From: Populus alba
Lineage: Eukaryota; Streptophyta; Magnoliopsida; Malpighiales; Salicaceae
Assembly: GCF_005239225.2 (NCBI RefSeq)
Contig: NC_133288.1
Span: 17,304,169-17,368,168 of the forward strand
Direction of reading: 5' to 3'
DNA: 64,000 bases
Made by a program: the position numbers and the translations under genes. Of this stretch, positions 24,297 to 34,430 are shown piece after piece (the first letter of the stretch is position 1; each line of letters starts with the position of its first letter). The notes under the pieces were generated by a model. It was not told where the DNA came from and searched no databases. It saw only the letters and a list, made by a program, of their open reading frames with translations.

Positions 24297-24666
24297 TGTT
24301 AGACAATTGACATTTTTAACTCTAGTGTTTCATGTTGTTTAATCAAGTATTGTCTGTTTTCTTTTCTTTCATTTCTGTTTTGATTTTGTTAAAGTAAATC
24401 CCTTGTTTTTTTGATGTTGTTGCTGAGATTAGTGGCAGCATATTCTCCACTACAGTTAGTGGCTAGTGACAGCAAATTATCCACTACAGTTAGTGGCTGA
24501 TAACTAGGGAGGTTTGTTCTATTTAAAGACATGCAGTTAATGAAATACTCACTGAGACATTTTATCAAACACCTTGTGTGTAATTCGTGTTCTTCAATAC
24601 CAGCATTGTTGTTCTTGATTGTGCATCCCTTCACCTGCACAAAACACAGCAACACAATTCTTAACA
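24297..24666 (+). repeat. 5' LTR of young copia element
   Basis: It has TG...CA ends. A TATA-like TATTTAA at 24520-24526 fits a promoter. Two copies of CCACTACAGTTAGTGG (24447-24462 and 24481-24496) each form a 6-bp stem with a 4-base loop. Confidence 0.95.
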
Positions 24667-24667
24667 G

Positions 24668-24679
24668 TGGTATCAGAGC
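24668..24679 (+). other. Primer-binding site, initiator Met-tRNA
   Basis: TGGTATCAGAGC lies one base after the 5' LTR and matches the 3' end complement of plant initiator methionine tRNA, as is usual for Ty1/copia elements. Confidence 0.9.
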
Positions 24680-24730
24680 ATCTCAGATCTTACAGGACCA
24701 AAACACTTTTTTTTTTTCAAAATCTCAAAA

Positions 24731-26263
24731 ATGACATCCAACAACTTACTTTTAAACTCCCCCATTATATTTACTGGTGAAAACTACCATATTTGGTCAG
24801 TGAAGATGCAAGCTTTTCTTGAAGCTTATGATCTTTGGGAAATTGTTTCCGAAGACAAACCAGTAGCTCCCTTACCAACAAATCCCACTATGGCTCAAAT
24901 CAAGTTCAGCAGTGAGGAAAAGGCAAAGAAATCCAAGGCGAAATCAATCATCCAAAATGCTGTGGCAGAAAGCATTTTCTACAGAATTATGGCATGCAAT
25001 TCAGCCAAAGAGGCTTGGAACAAACTAAAAGAAGAATACCAAGGCAGTGACAGAACAAGGCAAATGCAAGTGCTGAATTTGAAGAGAGATTTTGAGGCAC
25101 TTAACATGCAAGAAGATGAAACAATCTCTAAGTATTCTGATCGAATTTCACTAATTATCAACAACATCAGATTACTTGGAGAAGACTTTCCTGACAGTAG
25201 GATTGTGGAGAAGGTCCTTGTGACTCTTCCTGAGAGGTTTGAATCCAAAATCTCCTCTCTAGAAGAATTAAAGGACCTCAGTAAAATCTCATTAGGTGAA
25301 CTAATGAGTGCTCTTCAAGCACAGGAGCAACGAAGAACAATCAGGCAAGACAGATTGACTGAAGGAGCCTTTTATGTGCAAAAACAACAAGCTGGAAAAG
25401 GAAAGAAGTTGCCTAATCTGAGATTCAAAGGCAGAAATGAAGGGGGCAGCACTAGTGAAGCTTCAAAACAAAAGAAGTTTCCTCATTGCACTCACTGCAA
25501 AAGAAACACACATTCAGAAAAATATTGTTGGTGGAGGCCAGATGCAATTTGTGGAAATTGCAAGCAATCAGGGCACATCACAAAGGTCTGCAAGTTCAAA
25601 AAATCAGATCCAAAACCTCAACAAGCTCACCTAGCAGATGAAGTTGATACACAGGAGGAGCAATTCTTTGCTGTCACTTGTTTCTCAACAAATGATCCAG
25701 CTGATACTTGGCTTATTGACAGTGGATGCACACATCATTTGTGCAATGATGCTGGAATGTTCAAAACCCTTGATGAATCTTACAAATCCAGAGTAAAGGT
25801 TGGCAATGGAGAATTTCTGGAGGTCAAAGGCAGAGGGTCAGTAAATGTTCAAACAAGTTCAGGTATCAAAATCATTCCTGATGTGTTATTTATACCTGAA
25901 ATCAGTCAAAATTTGTTGAGTGTTGGACAAATGATGGAGAAAAACTATTCTCTTCAGTTTAAGGATCATAAATGCATTATCTTTGATCCTTCTGGAGAAC
26001 AAATGTTCTGTGTAAAGATGAAAAACAGAAGCTTTGTTGTTGACTGGGATAAAATATCCAATCATGCATATGTGAGTGCTACTCAGGATATTTCAAATCT
26101 TTGGCATAAAAGATTTGGACATTTCAATCAAAAGGGCTTGTCAATTTTGAAACAAAAGGAAATGGTTGAAGCATTGCCCACATTGAATGGTGAGATTCAA
26201 TTGTGTGAAACATGTCAACTTGGCAAGCAATCAAGGCCACCATTTCCTAAAAGGCAAGCATAG
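24731..26263 (+). CDS. Copia gag-protease-integrase N-terminal part
   Basis: This 510-residue open frame is the first part of the single gag-pol polyprotein. It has a UBN2-type gag domain from FTGENYHIWSVKMQAFLEAY, the zinc knuckle CGNCKQSGHITKVC (about 275-288), an aspartic protease with DTWLIDSGCTHH (the DSG triad about 331-333) and the gag-pre-integrase HHCC finger (HKRFGHF and CETCQLGK, near 465-500). It ends at a TAG (26261-26263) with the same reading frame continuing open on the far side into the integrase core. The stop is therefore a point lesion inside pol, or less likely a read-through stop. Confidence 0.92.
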   Translation: MTSNNLLLNSPIIFTGENYHIWSVKMQAFLEAYDLWEIVSEDKPVAPLPTNPTMAQIKFSSEEKAKKSKAKSIIQNAVAESIFYRIMACNSAKEAWNKLKEEYQGSDRTRQMQVLNLKRDFEALNMQEDETISKYSDRISLIINNIRLLGEDFPDSRIVEKVLVTLPERFESKISSLEELKDLSKISLGELMSALQAQEQRRTIRQDRLTEGAFYVQKQQAGKGKKLPNLRFKGRNEGGSTSEASKQKKFPHCTHCKRNTHSEKYCWWRPDAICGNCKQSGHITKVCKFKKSDPKPQQAHLADEVDTQEEQFFAVTCFSTNDPADTWLIDSGCTHHLCNDAGMFKTLDESYKSRVKVGNGEFLEVKGRGSVNVQTSSGIKIIPDVLFIPEISQNLLSVGQMMEKNYSLQFKDHKCIIFDPSGEQMFCVKMKNRSFVVDWDKISNHAYVSATQDISNLWHKRFGHFNQKGLSILKQKEMVEALPTLNGEIQLCETCQLGKQSRPPFPKRQA

Positions 26264-27907
26264 AGAGCCAGCCAAAAACTTCAGCTCATCCACACTGACG
26301 TGTGTGGACCTATGAAGACAGCCTCATTATGTGGTAACAAGTATTTCATTCTCTTTATTGATGATTATACTAGGATGTGTTGGGTGTATTTCATCAAATT
26401 TAAGAGTGAAGTATTTACAATCTTTCAAACATTCAAAGCTTTAGTTGAGAATCAAAGTGACATGCTAATTAAATGCTTAAGATCTGACAATGGTACTGAA
26501 TATACTTCAAATCAGTTTCTTGAGTTTTGCAATAGCAGAGGCATTGTGCACCAGTACACTACACCATACACACCACAACAAAATGGTGTATGTGAGAGGA
26601 AGAACATGACAGTAATGGAGATGGCTAGATGTCTCCTACTTGAAAAGAAAATGCCAAACAAATTATGGGCAGAGGCAGTCAATACCTCTGTTTACTTGCT
26701 AAACCGACTTCCAACCAAAGCACTGGAGGACAAGACACCATACGAAGGCTGGAATGGTGTTAAACCTGCTGTAGATCATCTTCGAATCTTTGGCAGCATA
26801 TGCTATTATCATATAGCTGAGCCAAAGAGGAGCAAACTTGACAACAAAGCTCAAAAGGGAGTTCTTGTGGGTTATGGAATAACAACCAAAGGATACAAAA
26901 TTCTTTGCTTACAAACAGAGAAGGTAATTCTCAGCAGAGATGTGAAGGTTGATGAAGCAATCACATGGGATTGGGAACATCAGAAAAATATGATTTCTGA
27001 TCAACCATTCACCATTCAGCCCCAGCCAGTAGCTGATGAATCAGTGGATGATTTTCCAGTTAGAGGCACAAGATCATTGGAAGATATTCACCTAAGATGC
27101 AACATGGCAATCCTAGAACCAACCAGCTATACTGAAGCTCAAGAATTTCCAGCATGGAGGAGAGCAATGGAGGCAGAAATGGAAATGATCAACAAAAATG
27201 CAACATGGCAGCTGATTGAAAGGCCTAAGCATCGCAAGGTGATAGGTGTAAGATGGGTTTTCAAAACAAAACTCAATTCAGATGGGTCAGTATGCAAACA
27301 CAAGGCTAGATTAGTGGTAAAGGGCTATGCTCAACAATATGGTGTGGACTACCTAGAGACCTTTGCTCCAGTAGCAAGGTATGATACTATTAGACTTCTC
27401 ATTACACTTGCAGCACATAACTCTTGGCAGATTCACCAACTTGATGTCAAGTCTGCCTTCTTGAATGGATTTCTTGCTGAAGAAATCTTTGTAGAGCAAC
27501 CCGATGGGTATGCTGTTAAAGATAAAGAAGATCATGTGTATCTACTTAAGAAGGCCTTGTATGGGTTGAAACAAGCTCCCCGAGCTTGGTATGACAGAAT
27601 GGACACACATCTGCTTCAACTTGGGTTCAGCAGAAGCCAAAATGAAGCAACTTTGTATGTGAAATCATGTGGTAACCATTTTCTAATTGTATCTATTTAC
27701 GTAGATGATATGCTTATCACAGGAAGTGAACTTGGAATGATCCAAGAGTTCAAAGATGAAATGAAGAAGATGTTTGAGATGTCTGACCTTGGAATGATGA
27801 ATTACTTCCTTGGAATGGAAGTGATGCAATCCAGCAATGGCATTTTTACATGCCAAAAGAAGTATGCTTCAGACATCCTAAAAAAGATTCAAAATGGAGG
27901 ATTGTAA
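26264..27907 (+). CDS. Copia integrase core and reverse transcriptase
   Basis: The frame is open from just after the TAG; the first ATG is at 26300. It contains the integrase catalytic core (HTDVCGPM at its start, then RSDNGTEY and HTPQQNG-type text reading YTPQQNGVCERKN), the RT palm with KARLVVKGYAQ, LDVKSAFLNG and the catalytic YVDDMLITG, and YFLGMEV. It stops at 27905-27907 only because a one-base shift occurs about 20 bases earlier, in an A-rich stretch near 27880-27890; the pol reading continues in another frame. Confidence 0.92.
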   Translation, partial: RASQKLQLIHTDVCGPMKTASLCGNKYFILFIDDYTRMCWVYFIKFKSEVFTIFQTFKALVENQSDMLIKCLRSDNGTEYTSNQFLEFCNSRGIVHQYTTPYTPQQNGVCERKNMTVMEMARCLLLEKKMPNKLWAEAVNTSVYLLNRLPTKALEDKTPYEGWNGVKPAVDHLRIFGSICYYHIAEPKRSKLDNKAQKGVLVGYGITTKGYKILCLQTEKVILSRDVKVDEAITWDWEHQKNMISDQPFTIQPQPVADESVDDFPVRGTRSLEDIHLRCNMAILEPTSYTEAQEFPAWRRAMEAEMEMINKNATWQLIERPKHRKVIGVRWVFKTKLNSDGSVCKHKARLVVKGYAQQYGVDYLETFAPVARYDTIRLLITLAAHNSWQIHQLDVKSAFLNGFLAEEIFVEQPDGYAVKDKEDHVYLLKKALYGLKQAPRAWYDRMDTHLLQLGFSRSQNEATLYVKSCGNHFLIVSIYVDDMLITGSELGMIQEFKDEMKKMFEMSDLGMMNYFLGMEVMQSSNGIFTCQKKYASDILKKIQNGGL

Positions 27908-28667
27908 ACCAGTGGGGACTCCTATGACAACAAGTATCAAGCTTAGCAAGGATGATGAATCTGAAAAAGTGGATGAAAGTTTGTATAGAGGCTTAATTGG
28001 CAGCCTTCAATATCTTACAGCAAGTAGACCTGACATATTATTTGCTGTGAGTATTCTTTCAAGGTTCATGCATTCTCCAAGGGAGACTCATTTCATTGCA
28101 GCAAAAAGGATACTTAGATACATCAAAGGTACCATTGATCTTGGTATTTTCTGTCCAAGATCATCAGAAGGGGCTGTGGAACTAAAAGGCTATACTGACA
28201 GTGACTGGGGAGGCTGTGTTGATGATTCAAGAAGCACTTCAGGGTATTTATTCTCACTCAATTCAGGTGTCTTCACCTGGAGTTCAAAGAAGCAAGAGAC
28301 AACAGCTCAATCCACTGCAGAAGCAGAGTACATTGCTGCTGCCGCTGCTGTCAACCAAGCAATTTGGTTGAGGAAAATGTTAAAGGATTTGGGACATGAA
28401 CAGGTTGAAGCTACTAAAATCATGTGTGATAACAGTTCTGCAGTATCAATTTCAAAGAATCCAGTCTTTCATGGACGTACAAAGCATATCAAAATCAAGT
28501 TTCATTTTATTAGAGAAGTTCAACAATCTAATGAAGTGATGCTGATTCATTGTTCTTCCGAAGAACAACTTGCAGATATATTTACCAAACCACTACCTAA
28601 AGAGAGATTTGAGACATTAAGACAAATGATTGGAATTTGTCGTCAAAATGTCAAGGAGGACTGTTAG
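27894..28667 (+). CDS. Copia RNase H part of pol
   Basis: After the frameshift, 257 codons remain open. They show LIGSLQYLTASRPDI, the RNase H acidic site YTDSDWGG, TAEAEYIA and the terminal ADIFTKPLP. The last two codons (TGT TAG) lie inside the 3' LTR, so the polyprotein stop is supplied by the LTR's first bases. The open frame begins a little upstream of the purine-rich shift point; no independent start is implied. Confidence 0.9.
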   Translation: MEDCKPVGTPMTTSIKLSKDDESEKVDESLYRGLIGSLQYLTASRPDILFAVSILSRFMHSPRETHFIAAKRILRYIKGTIDLGIFCPRSSEGAVELKGYTDSDWGGCVDDSRSTSGYLFSLNSGVFTWSSKKQETTAQSTAEAEYIAAAAAVNQAIWLRKMLKDLGHEQVEATKIMCDNSSAVSISKNPVFHGRTKHIKIKFHFIREVQQSNEVMLIHCSSEEQLADIFTKPLPKERFETLRQMIGICRQNVKEDC

Positions 28668-29031
28668 ACAATTGACATTTTTAACTCTAGTGTTTCATGT
28701 TGTTTAATCAAGTATTGTCTGTTTTCTTTTCTTTCATTTCTGTTTTGATTTTGTTAAAGTAAATCCCTTGTTTTTTTGATGTTGTTGCTGAGATTAGTGG
28801 CAGCATATTCTCCACTACAGTTAGTGGCTAGTGACAGCAAATTATCCACTACAGTTAGTGGTTGATAACTAGGGAGGTTTGTTCTATTTAAAGACATGCA
28901 GTTAATGAAATACTCACTGAGACATTTTATCAAACACCTTGTGTGTAATTCGTGTTCTTCAATACCAGCATTGTTGTTCTTGATTGTGCATCCCTTCACC
29001 TGCACAAAACACAGCAACACAATTCTTAACA
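28662..29031 (+). repeat. 3' LTR of young copia element
   Basis: It is identical to the 5' LTR except one transition. It follows the purine tract AAGGAGGA (28653-28660) and carries the same two CCACTACAGTTAGTGG stem-loops at 28812-28827 and 28846-28861. Confidence 0.95.
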
Positions 29032-31414
29032 CATATTGACTGACAAACAACTTCATTTGCTGCAATGTATTTTGCCTTTGCAAAAGATAAAGCTATAGAA
29101 TTCTGTTTCTTTGAAAACTAAGAGATTATATTTGTTCCAAGATAGAACACATAACCGGTCGTACTATTCCTATCACCATAGCTTCTTGCCCAATCACTAT
29201 CGGAATAGCCAATCAATCTATTTTCATCTTATTGCTTGTACAGGATCCATGATTCTTGGTTCCTTGAAGATATCGCGAGATCCTCTTTGCTATTGCAAGA
29301 TGAAGACTGCTATGATTCTTCGTAAATCTGGAGATAATACTAACTGAAAAAAGTATATCAGGTCTTTAATTTGTAAGGTAGATTAATGATCCAACGAGGC
29401 TTCTAAAATACTTTGAATCAATCTTAGTTGCACCATCATTGATGTAATTTCTCATTGGATGACATTGGAGATGCTATTGGTTTACACTCTGTCACATTGA
29501 ACTTTTTTAAGAGATCTGTAACATATTTTTCTTGTGAAATAAATATTTTTCCTGGAGATTGCTTCACTTCAATGCCAAGAAAATATCTCATTAAAGCCAA
29601 GATCTAACATTTCAAATTTTTTCTTCATTGCAGCCTTGAATTCTGCAACCATATCCTTACTTGTTCCTGCATAAATCAGATCATCAACATGGAGCCTGTT
29701 TTAATCCATAAAGAACCTTACAAAGTCTATAAACTTTATCTTCTTCTCCTTTTAATTCATATCTAGGAGACTGCTGAATATAAACTCTTCTTCCAATTCG
29801 CCATTAAGAAACGCCTAACTTAACATCAAGCTAAAACACCTACAACTGAAGTTTTGCAGATAAGGGAAGAGTTATTCTGATAGCATTAGGGTAATACATT
29901 TTCCATTCTTGCAACATGTGCTAAAGTTTCTGTAAAAACAACTCTAGGCTACTGAGAGTAGCCTTTAGCAACAATTATAGCCTTGTGCTTCTGAATACTA
30001 CCATCTTTATTGTATTTGATCTTGAATACCCATTTTCATCCCATTGCCTTCTTTTTTTTTGGCAAATCAACTAACTTTCACGTCTGATTCTTTTCGATAC
30101 TTGTCATTTCTTCATTTATTGCTTTCCTCTATTCTTCCTTTCTTACTTCTTCTTCAAAATTCTGAGGTTCTCCTAAAAGATGGCAGCATGATAAGAATTG
30201 TAAATGTTAGTTAATGAACGAACTCTCCTGGAAGGAGTTTTTGATACTGATTCATCAATAGAACTCAATGAGCTTCCTTCATTTTGCGAGCTTGAACCAG
30301 TTCTAATTTGAGAGTTGGAAGCATTAGGCTGCTTTCAAGCTTAAAGTAAATCTAGTATTGTCGTTTCAGGATTGATTGATTCCCATTTCCAAACAATAGA
30401 TTCATCAAAGATAACATCTCTGGAAAGTAGTAACTGATCCTTTTTAGGATTGAAAAGTCAAAAGCCTTTTGATTCATCACTATAGCAAATGAAGATACGC
30501 TTCTCCCCATTCTCGTCAACTTGTCTCTGCTTTGAGAAGGAATAAGAGCATAATCAATGCTCTCAAAAACTTTAAGATGGCTGACATTAGGTTTTCTCTT
30601 GTGCCAGGCTTCAAATGGAGTTTGATTTCTAACTACCTACGTTGAAAATCTATTAAGAATGTAAGCTACAATCTTAACATTTTCTGCCCAAGATTTGTTA
30701 GGGAGTCCTTTCCCTTTTAGCATGCTTCTTTTCATTTCTTCAATAGTTCTATTCTTCTTTTCTGCAACTCGATTCTGCCGAGGAGTATGCCTGACTGTAC
30801 GTTGCCTTTGAATGCCATTCACTTTGCAGCAATCAAGAAAAGGCTTGTAAATAAATTCTCCTCCACAATCTGTCATTAAAGTCTTCATTTGGCACCCACT
30901 TTGCTTTTCTACAAGAGCTTTGAATTGCATAAAGATAGAGAAAGCATATGATTTGTTATTAAGAAAATAGATCCCAAATCATTCTAGAGTAATCATCAAC
31001 AAAGAGTAAGAAATATCTCTTATTATTTAGAGATGGAGTTCGCGTAGGGCCACAAATATCTGCATGACTAATTCAAGTGGTGCTTTGGCTCTCCAAGTAG
31101 TCTTTGAAAAAAGAAAACGATGTATTTTTTAATAAACACGTCCTTCACAAATCCCAACGTGGTTCTAGATTGAAAACATACCAGAAACCAAATTCTTTTT
31201 CATTAGAAGCTATAAGCCATTGTAATTTAAGTGCCCGTAGCTTAAATGCCAAAGTTGAGAATCATCAATATGCTCATTTCTCATAGCAACATTATAAAGT
31301 GATTTCATGTTAAAGGAAAGATATTATTAGAACTCATCTTGAGTATTGCTATTTTCTGATTTGTCTTCTTATTATAAATCTCACATTGAGTTCTTCTCAT
31401 CATTTTTTCCACTC

Positions 31415-32310
31415 TTATAGTTGACTGACAAATTAACAATTAAGGAACTAAAAACTGGAAAAGCACAAGCAACGGAAACCCTCTTTTCTTTTACACATGT
31501 ATTGAAACCAAACATGCAAATCCAGACAAGAACTCACGAAGACTCAAGGCTTGACATGTGTATGCAGTGGTGTCAAACATTACGTAAAAAATAAAAGGCA
31601 GGACAGAAATCACTCTTATATTTTATTTTCATTTTCCCTTTAATGAGCTACTGACTTACTCCATATTTCTGCAGGCCAAGGAGTAGGAGGGTGCTGCAAC
31701 CAGTGAAAGTGCCGAATAATAAGAACAAAAATGAGACGTATACGTGTCTTATCAAAACAGCATTCAATAACAGCCAAGGACATAGATAAGCACTCAAGAT
31801 TAATTTAAAGTAATAGAGTAACGAAGAAATTATGCCTTTGGGGATATCGGCAGCTATGACAGCTATCTCTGCTAGCAACCACAGGCAATACTTGACAAAT
31901 CTTTGCATAGCTCTGACAGGCGTTTTCCAAAAATCCTCAAACCAAATTGTAATAATCAAGGTAATGTTTAAATGTTTGAGATAACCAAGAGGTGATTCAT
32001 GCCTCCCTATTTCCATTGAAAGACGAGATGATTCATGCCTCCCTATTTCCATTGAAAGAAGAGATGATTCATGCCTCTTATAACTACTCTTGTCTACATG
32101 TATCGTCATCATCATTAATTAATTAATCAATTAATAATATATTAGGTAATGGTGAATTGATTTTAGATATCTTCTCGACACATTGGGCATGGATTAATGT
32201 TTCATCGTGATGATCACAGCTCAACTGAAAGTAATTGTTTGTTTATCACTGAATTCCAATTCTGAGTTCTTGCTTGAGTTCCCTCCGTCAAGGAAAAGGC
32301 AGTCTGATCT
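31415..32310 (-). pseudogene. Third NRAMP copy: exon 5/6 remnant plus upstream flank
   Basis: GTTGACTGACAAATTAACAA at the left edge matches 21503 onward. The similarity runs through intron 6, a piece of exon 6 (GLQKYGV text, about 31660-31705), intron 5 and a shortened exon 5 ([20 protein letters not shown], about 31835-31935). It then jumps to the DNA upstream of the gene (matching 23438-23737). Exons 1-4 and the promoter are missing, exon 5 lacks its first third, and DIPE has become DIPK. It is a partial segmental duplicate with a large internal deletion, and not functional. Confidence 0.85.
31992..32080 (+). repeat. 36-bp tandem repeat
   Basis: A 36-base unit starting GATGATTCATGCCTCCCTAT and ending with CCATTGAAAGAAGA occurs twice, with a third partial unit running into the unique DNA. 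The parental region (23458-23500) has only one copy, so the array arose after the duplication. Confidence 0.8.
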
Positions 32311-34220
32311 GAGACAAGAAGATCAGGAACAACAAGAAGAGCTCGTTGTGCTGCTTCCAAAGCCACAGTGAAAGTCATCGTTTGGTCTCAAGGGAAGCAG
32401 CACGCACCACCTAAACTCGGTGAGCTTTCCCACTTGCTTTTGCCCTGCCCATTTACCTCAATCCCCATATTTGTTTTACTTCCAATTTTGGTCCTTCAAT
32501 ACTTAATTGTTCTAAATCAGCCAAATTATGTTTTATTTTGCAAAACCGAGCATCAAAAAATTTCATCGATAATACAAGATCCCCATATCAAGGAAGCCAA
32601 AACATACTACCTAGTCAGATCCCAAATAAAGATAATGTGAAGGGATCAAATTGAAAAAAAATAAAGTTAAGGGACTAAAATTAAAAGGAGAGATAAACTC
32701 CCCCCCCCCCCAAGCATGCACATTTGTCATTGACGCTGGAAAAAAAAAACGGATGGAACATTTTTTAAGTCCAAATTTTATCCCACAAACTCTAATTATT
32801 TTAAATCAATGATATTAAATTTTGTTTCGCTAAACTAAGCATTAACCGAGCAACAAAACATTTTCTTGACACCCTGAGACCCTGTATGCAGGTATGAAAA
32901 CAAGTCATCAAGACCAATCACAAATCAAAGCAAAAAGGATAAAAAAAAAAAAATTAAGGGACCTAAACATAAAAAATATGAGGGACAAAAACAAATATTA
33001 TTCAAATAAATAATATTTCTCCTCACAAGCTATAGTGAAAGACTGGTGCCTTTTAATTTTTTTATAACTAGGTTACTTCTCGTATTACATTACATGTTGA
33101 ATAAAAAATAAGTTGAACGTAAAAAAAGAATGTCCAAGTCATAGGGAGATTTTTTTTCATTATCATTAAAGCTGATCAAATTGGTCAAATTTTAAAATTT
33201 TAAACTTGACTCCTTACTTTGTGCAGGTTTCAAATTAAATTGTATGAGAATTGTTTTAATATGATCTAATTGACTTGACAAATCCTAAAATAAAACAAAA
33301 AAAAAAATCAAAGGAAAACTCAAATAACAAAAAAAAAAAAAAACTCAAGCACGTGAATCCTAAATCAACCTGAACGATATGTAAAATTGTGGTTTGGCTA
33401 TAAAAAAAAACTTAAAATGATAATTTTTTTTTAATATTAAGACATAAACATATTGGATTGATCCGAGTTAACCTGTCAATTCCATAACCTAAGGCATGGA
33501 CTCCATTAGGTTCAATAATATTTTTTTATTTAATTATATTATAAAAAGTCAAAAAGATCAATTGTAAAACAACCAAATATTGAATGATGAAATTAAAAAA
33601 ATACAAGAGAATATAAAAAAATCAATGTTAATATTGAAGGATAAAATTAAAAAAGATATATAAGTCAATAAACAAATTCAACAAAAACTCAATGTTAATA
33701 TTGAAAGATAAAATAAAATAAAAAACTGAGAGAGAGAGAAATAGGTTAGGCTATGTGCACAAGCTTGGTGGTCCAACACGTTTCGGCCTTAAAAAAAGCC
33801 CAAGCATGTGGGCTTAAGGCGGGCCCTCATGCATAGGCCATATTTTTTTTTTTTAAGTGGTGTCCACTCTTTTTAAAAAAAGAAAAGGAAAAGAAACAAA
33901 TGATGCGTCCTAGGTGTCAACCCAAAATTCAACCACCACTGTGGTGACCGGAAATTTAGAGGATGGGGTTTGTAGATTTTCATCCAAGAAAACCTAATAA
34001 TTATCATAAAAACCTTTTTAAATCAGCTAGTAACCCAAAATCACCCAAAAAATAAAAAGCAATTGAATCAAACAAATTAAAACAGAGCCCAATGTACTTT
34101 TTCAAGTATGTTTCAAACTCTTTTTATCCAATGGAATTATTGACACCAATAATAATGAGTTTGGTTGTTGAAAAGCAATCAAACTAAACATTTTCTCTCT
34201 CCTTGTTATTTTCATAGGAC
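32311..34220. other. AT-rich spacer with repeat remnants
   Basis: No gene is supported. The stretch 32311-32420 has balanced composition and could be a worn coding or leader piece, but no product is recognised. A C12 run sits at about 32700-32712. From 33400 to 33740 there are repeated TCAATGTTAATATTGAA-type lines, and around 33740-33840 a mixed GC-rich piece with GCCCAAGCATGTGGGC, probably old transposon debris. Confidence 0.45.
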
Positions 34221-34430
34221 TTTGACAATATTTGGCACTGTGGTTGAAAAGTGTTTTTGAAAAAATTTAAAAAAAAAATTTTGTTTTAAATTAATATGTT
34301 TTTTATGCTTTTTTTATCATTTTAATATACTAATGTTAAAAATAATTTTAAAAAGAAATTAATGCGTTTTGGAAAGAAAATTATTTTGAAAAGTAACCAC
34401 TACCACACTTCTAAATACCCTTTTTGTCTC
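34220..34430. repeat. Dispersed AT-rich MITE-like repeat, good copy
   Basis: It starts near TTTGGCACTGTGGTTGAAAA and ends near GTAACCACTACCACACTTC, so the ends are imperfect inverted repeats. The middle has the family's TTAAATTAATATGTTTTTTA and ATTTTAATATACTAATGTTA lines. It is non-coding. Confidence 0.65.

Larger units (their letters stand above)
24297..29031 (+). mobile_element. Young, nearly full-length Ty1/copia retrotransposon
   Basis: The element is 4735 bp with two 370-bp LTRs (24297-24666 and 28662-29031) that begin TGTTAGACAATTG and end ATTCTTAACA. I found one difference between them (C in the left, T in the right, in GTGGCTGATAAC). It is flanked by the 5-bp duplication CATAT (24292-24296 and 29032-29036). 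The primer site TGGTATCAGAGC is at 24668-24679 and a purine tract AAGGAGGA precedes the 3' LTR. The internal region encodes gag, protease, integrase, RT and RNase H in copia order, broken by one nonsense codon and one frameshift. It sits in the opposite direction inside an older copia element. Confidence 0.97.
23738..31414 (-). mobile_element. Older Ty1/copia element, truncated, interrupted by a younger one
   Basis: Reading on the minus strand: integrase text around 30930-30637 (TDCGGEFI, HTPRQNRVAEKKNRTI), then RT and RNase H region remnants (30600-29040), the insertion of the young element (29031-24297), the end of pol (24296-24020), a purine tract, and a 3' LTR of 266 bp (24003-23738) starting TGTTAAATG and ending CCAGCA. 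The gag, protease and 5' LTR are missing; the copy stops near 31414 where NRAMP-derived DNA begins. Stops are scattered, so it is inactive. Confidence 0.82.
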
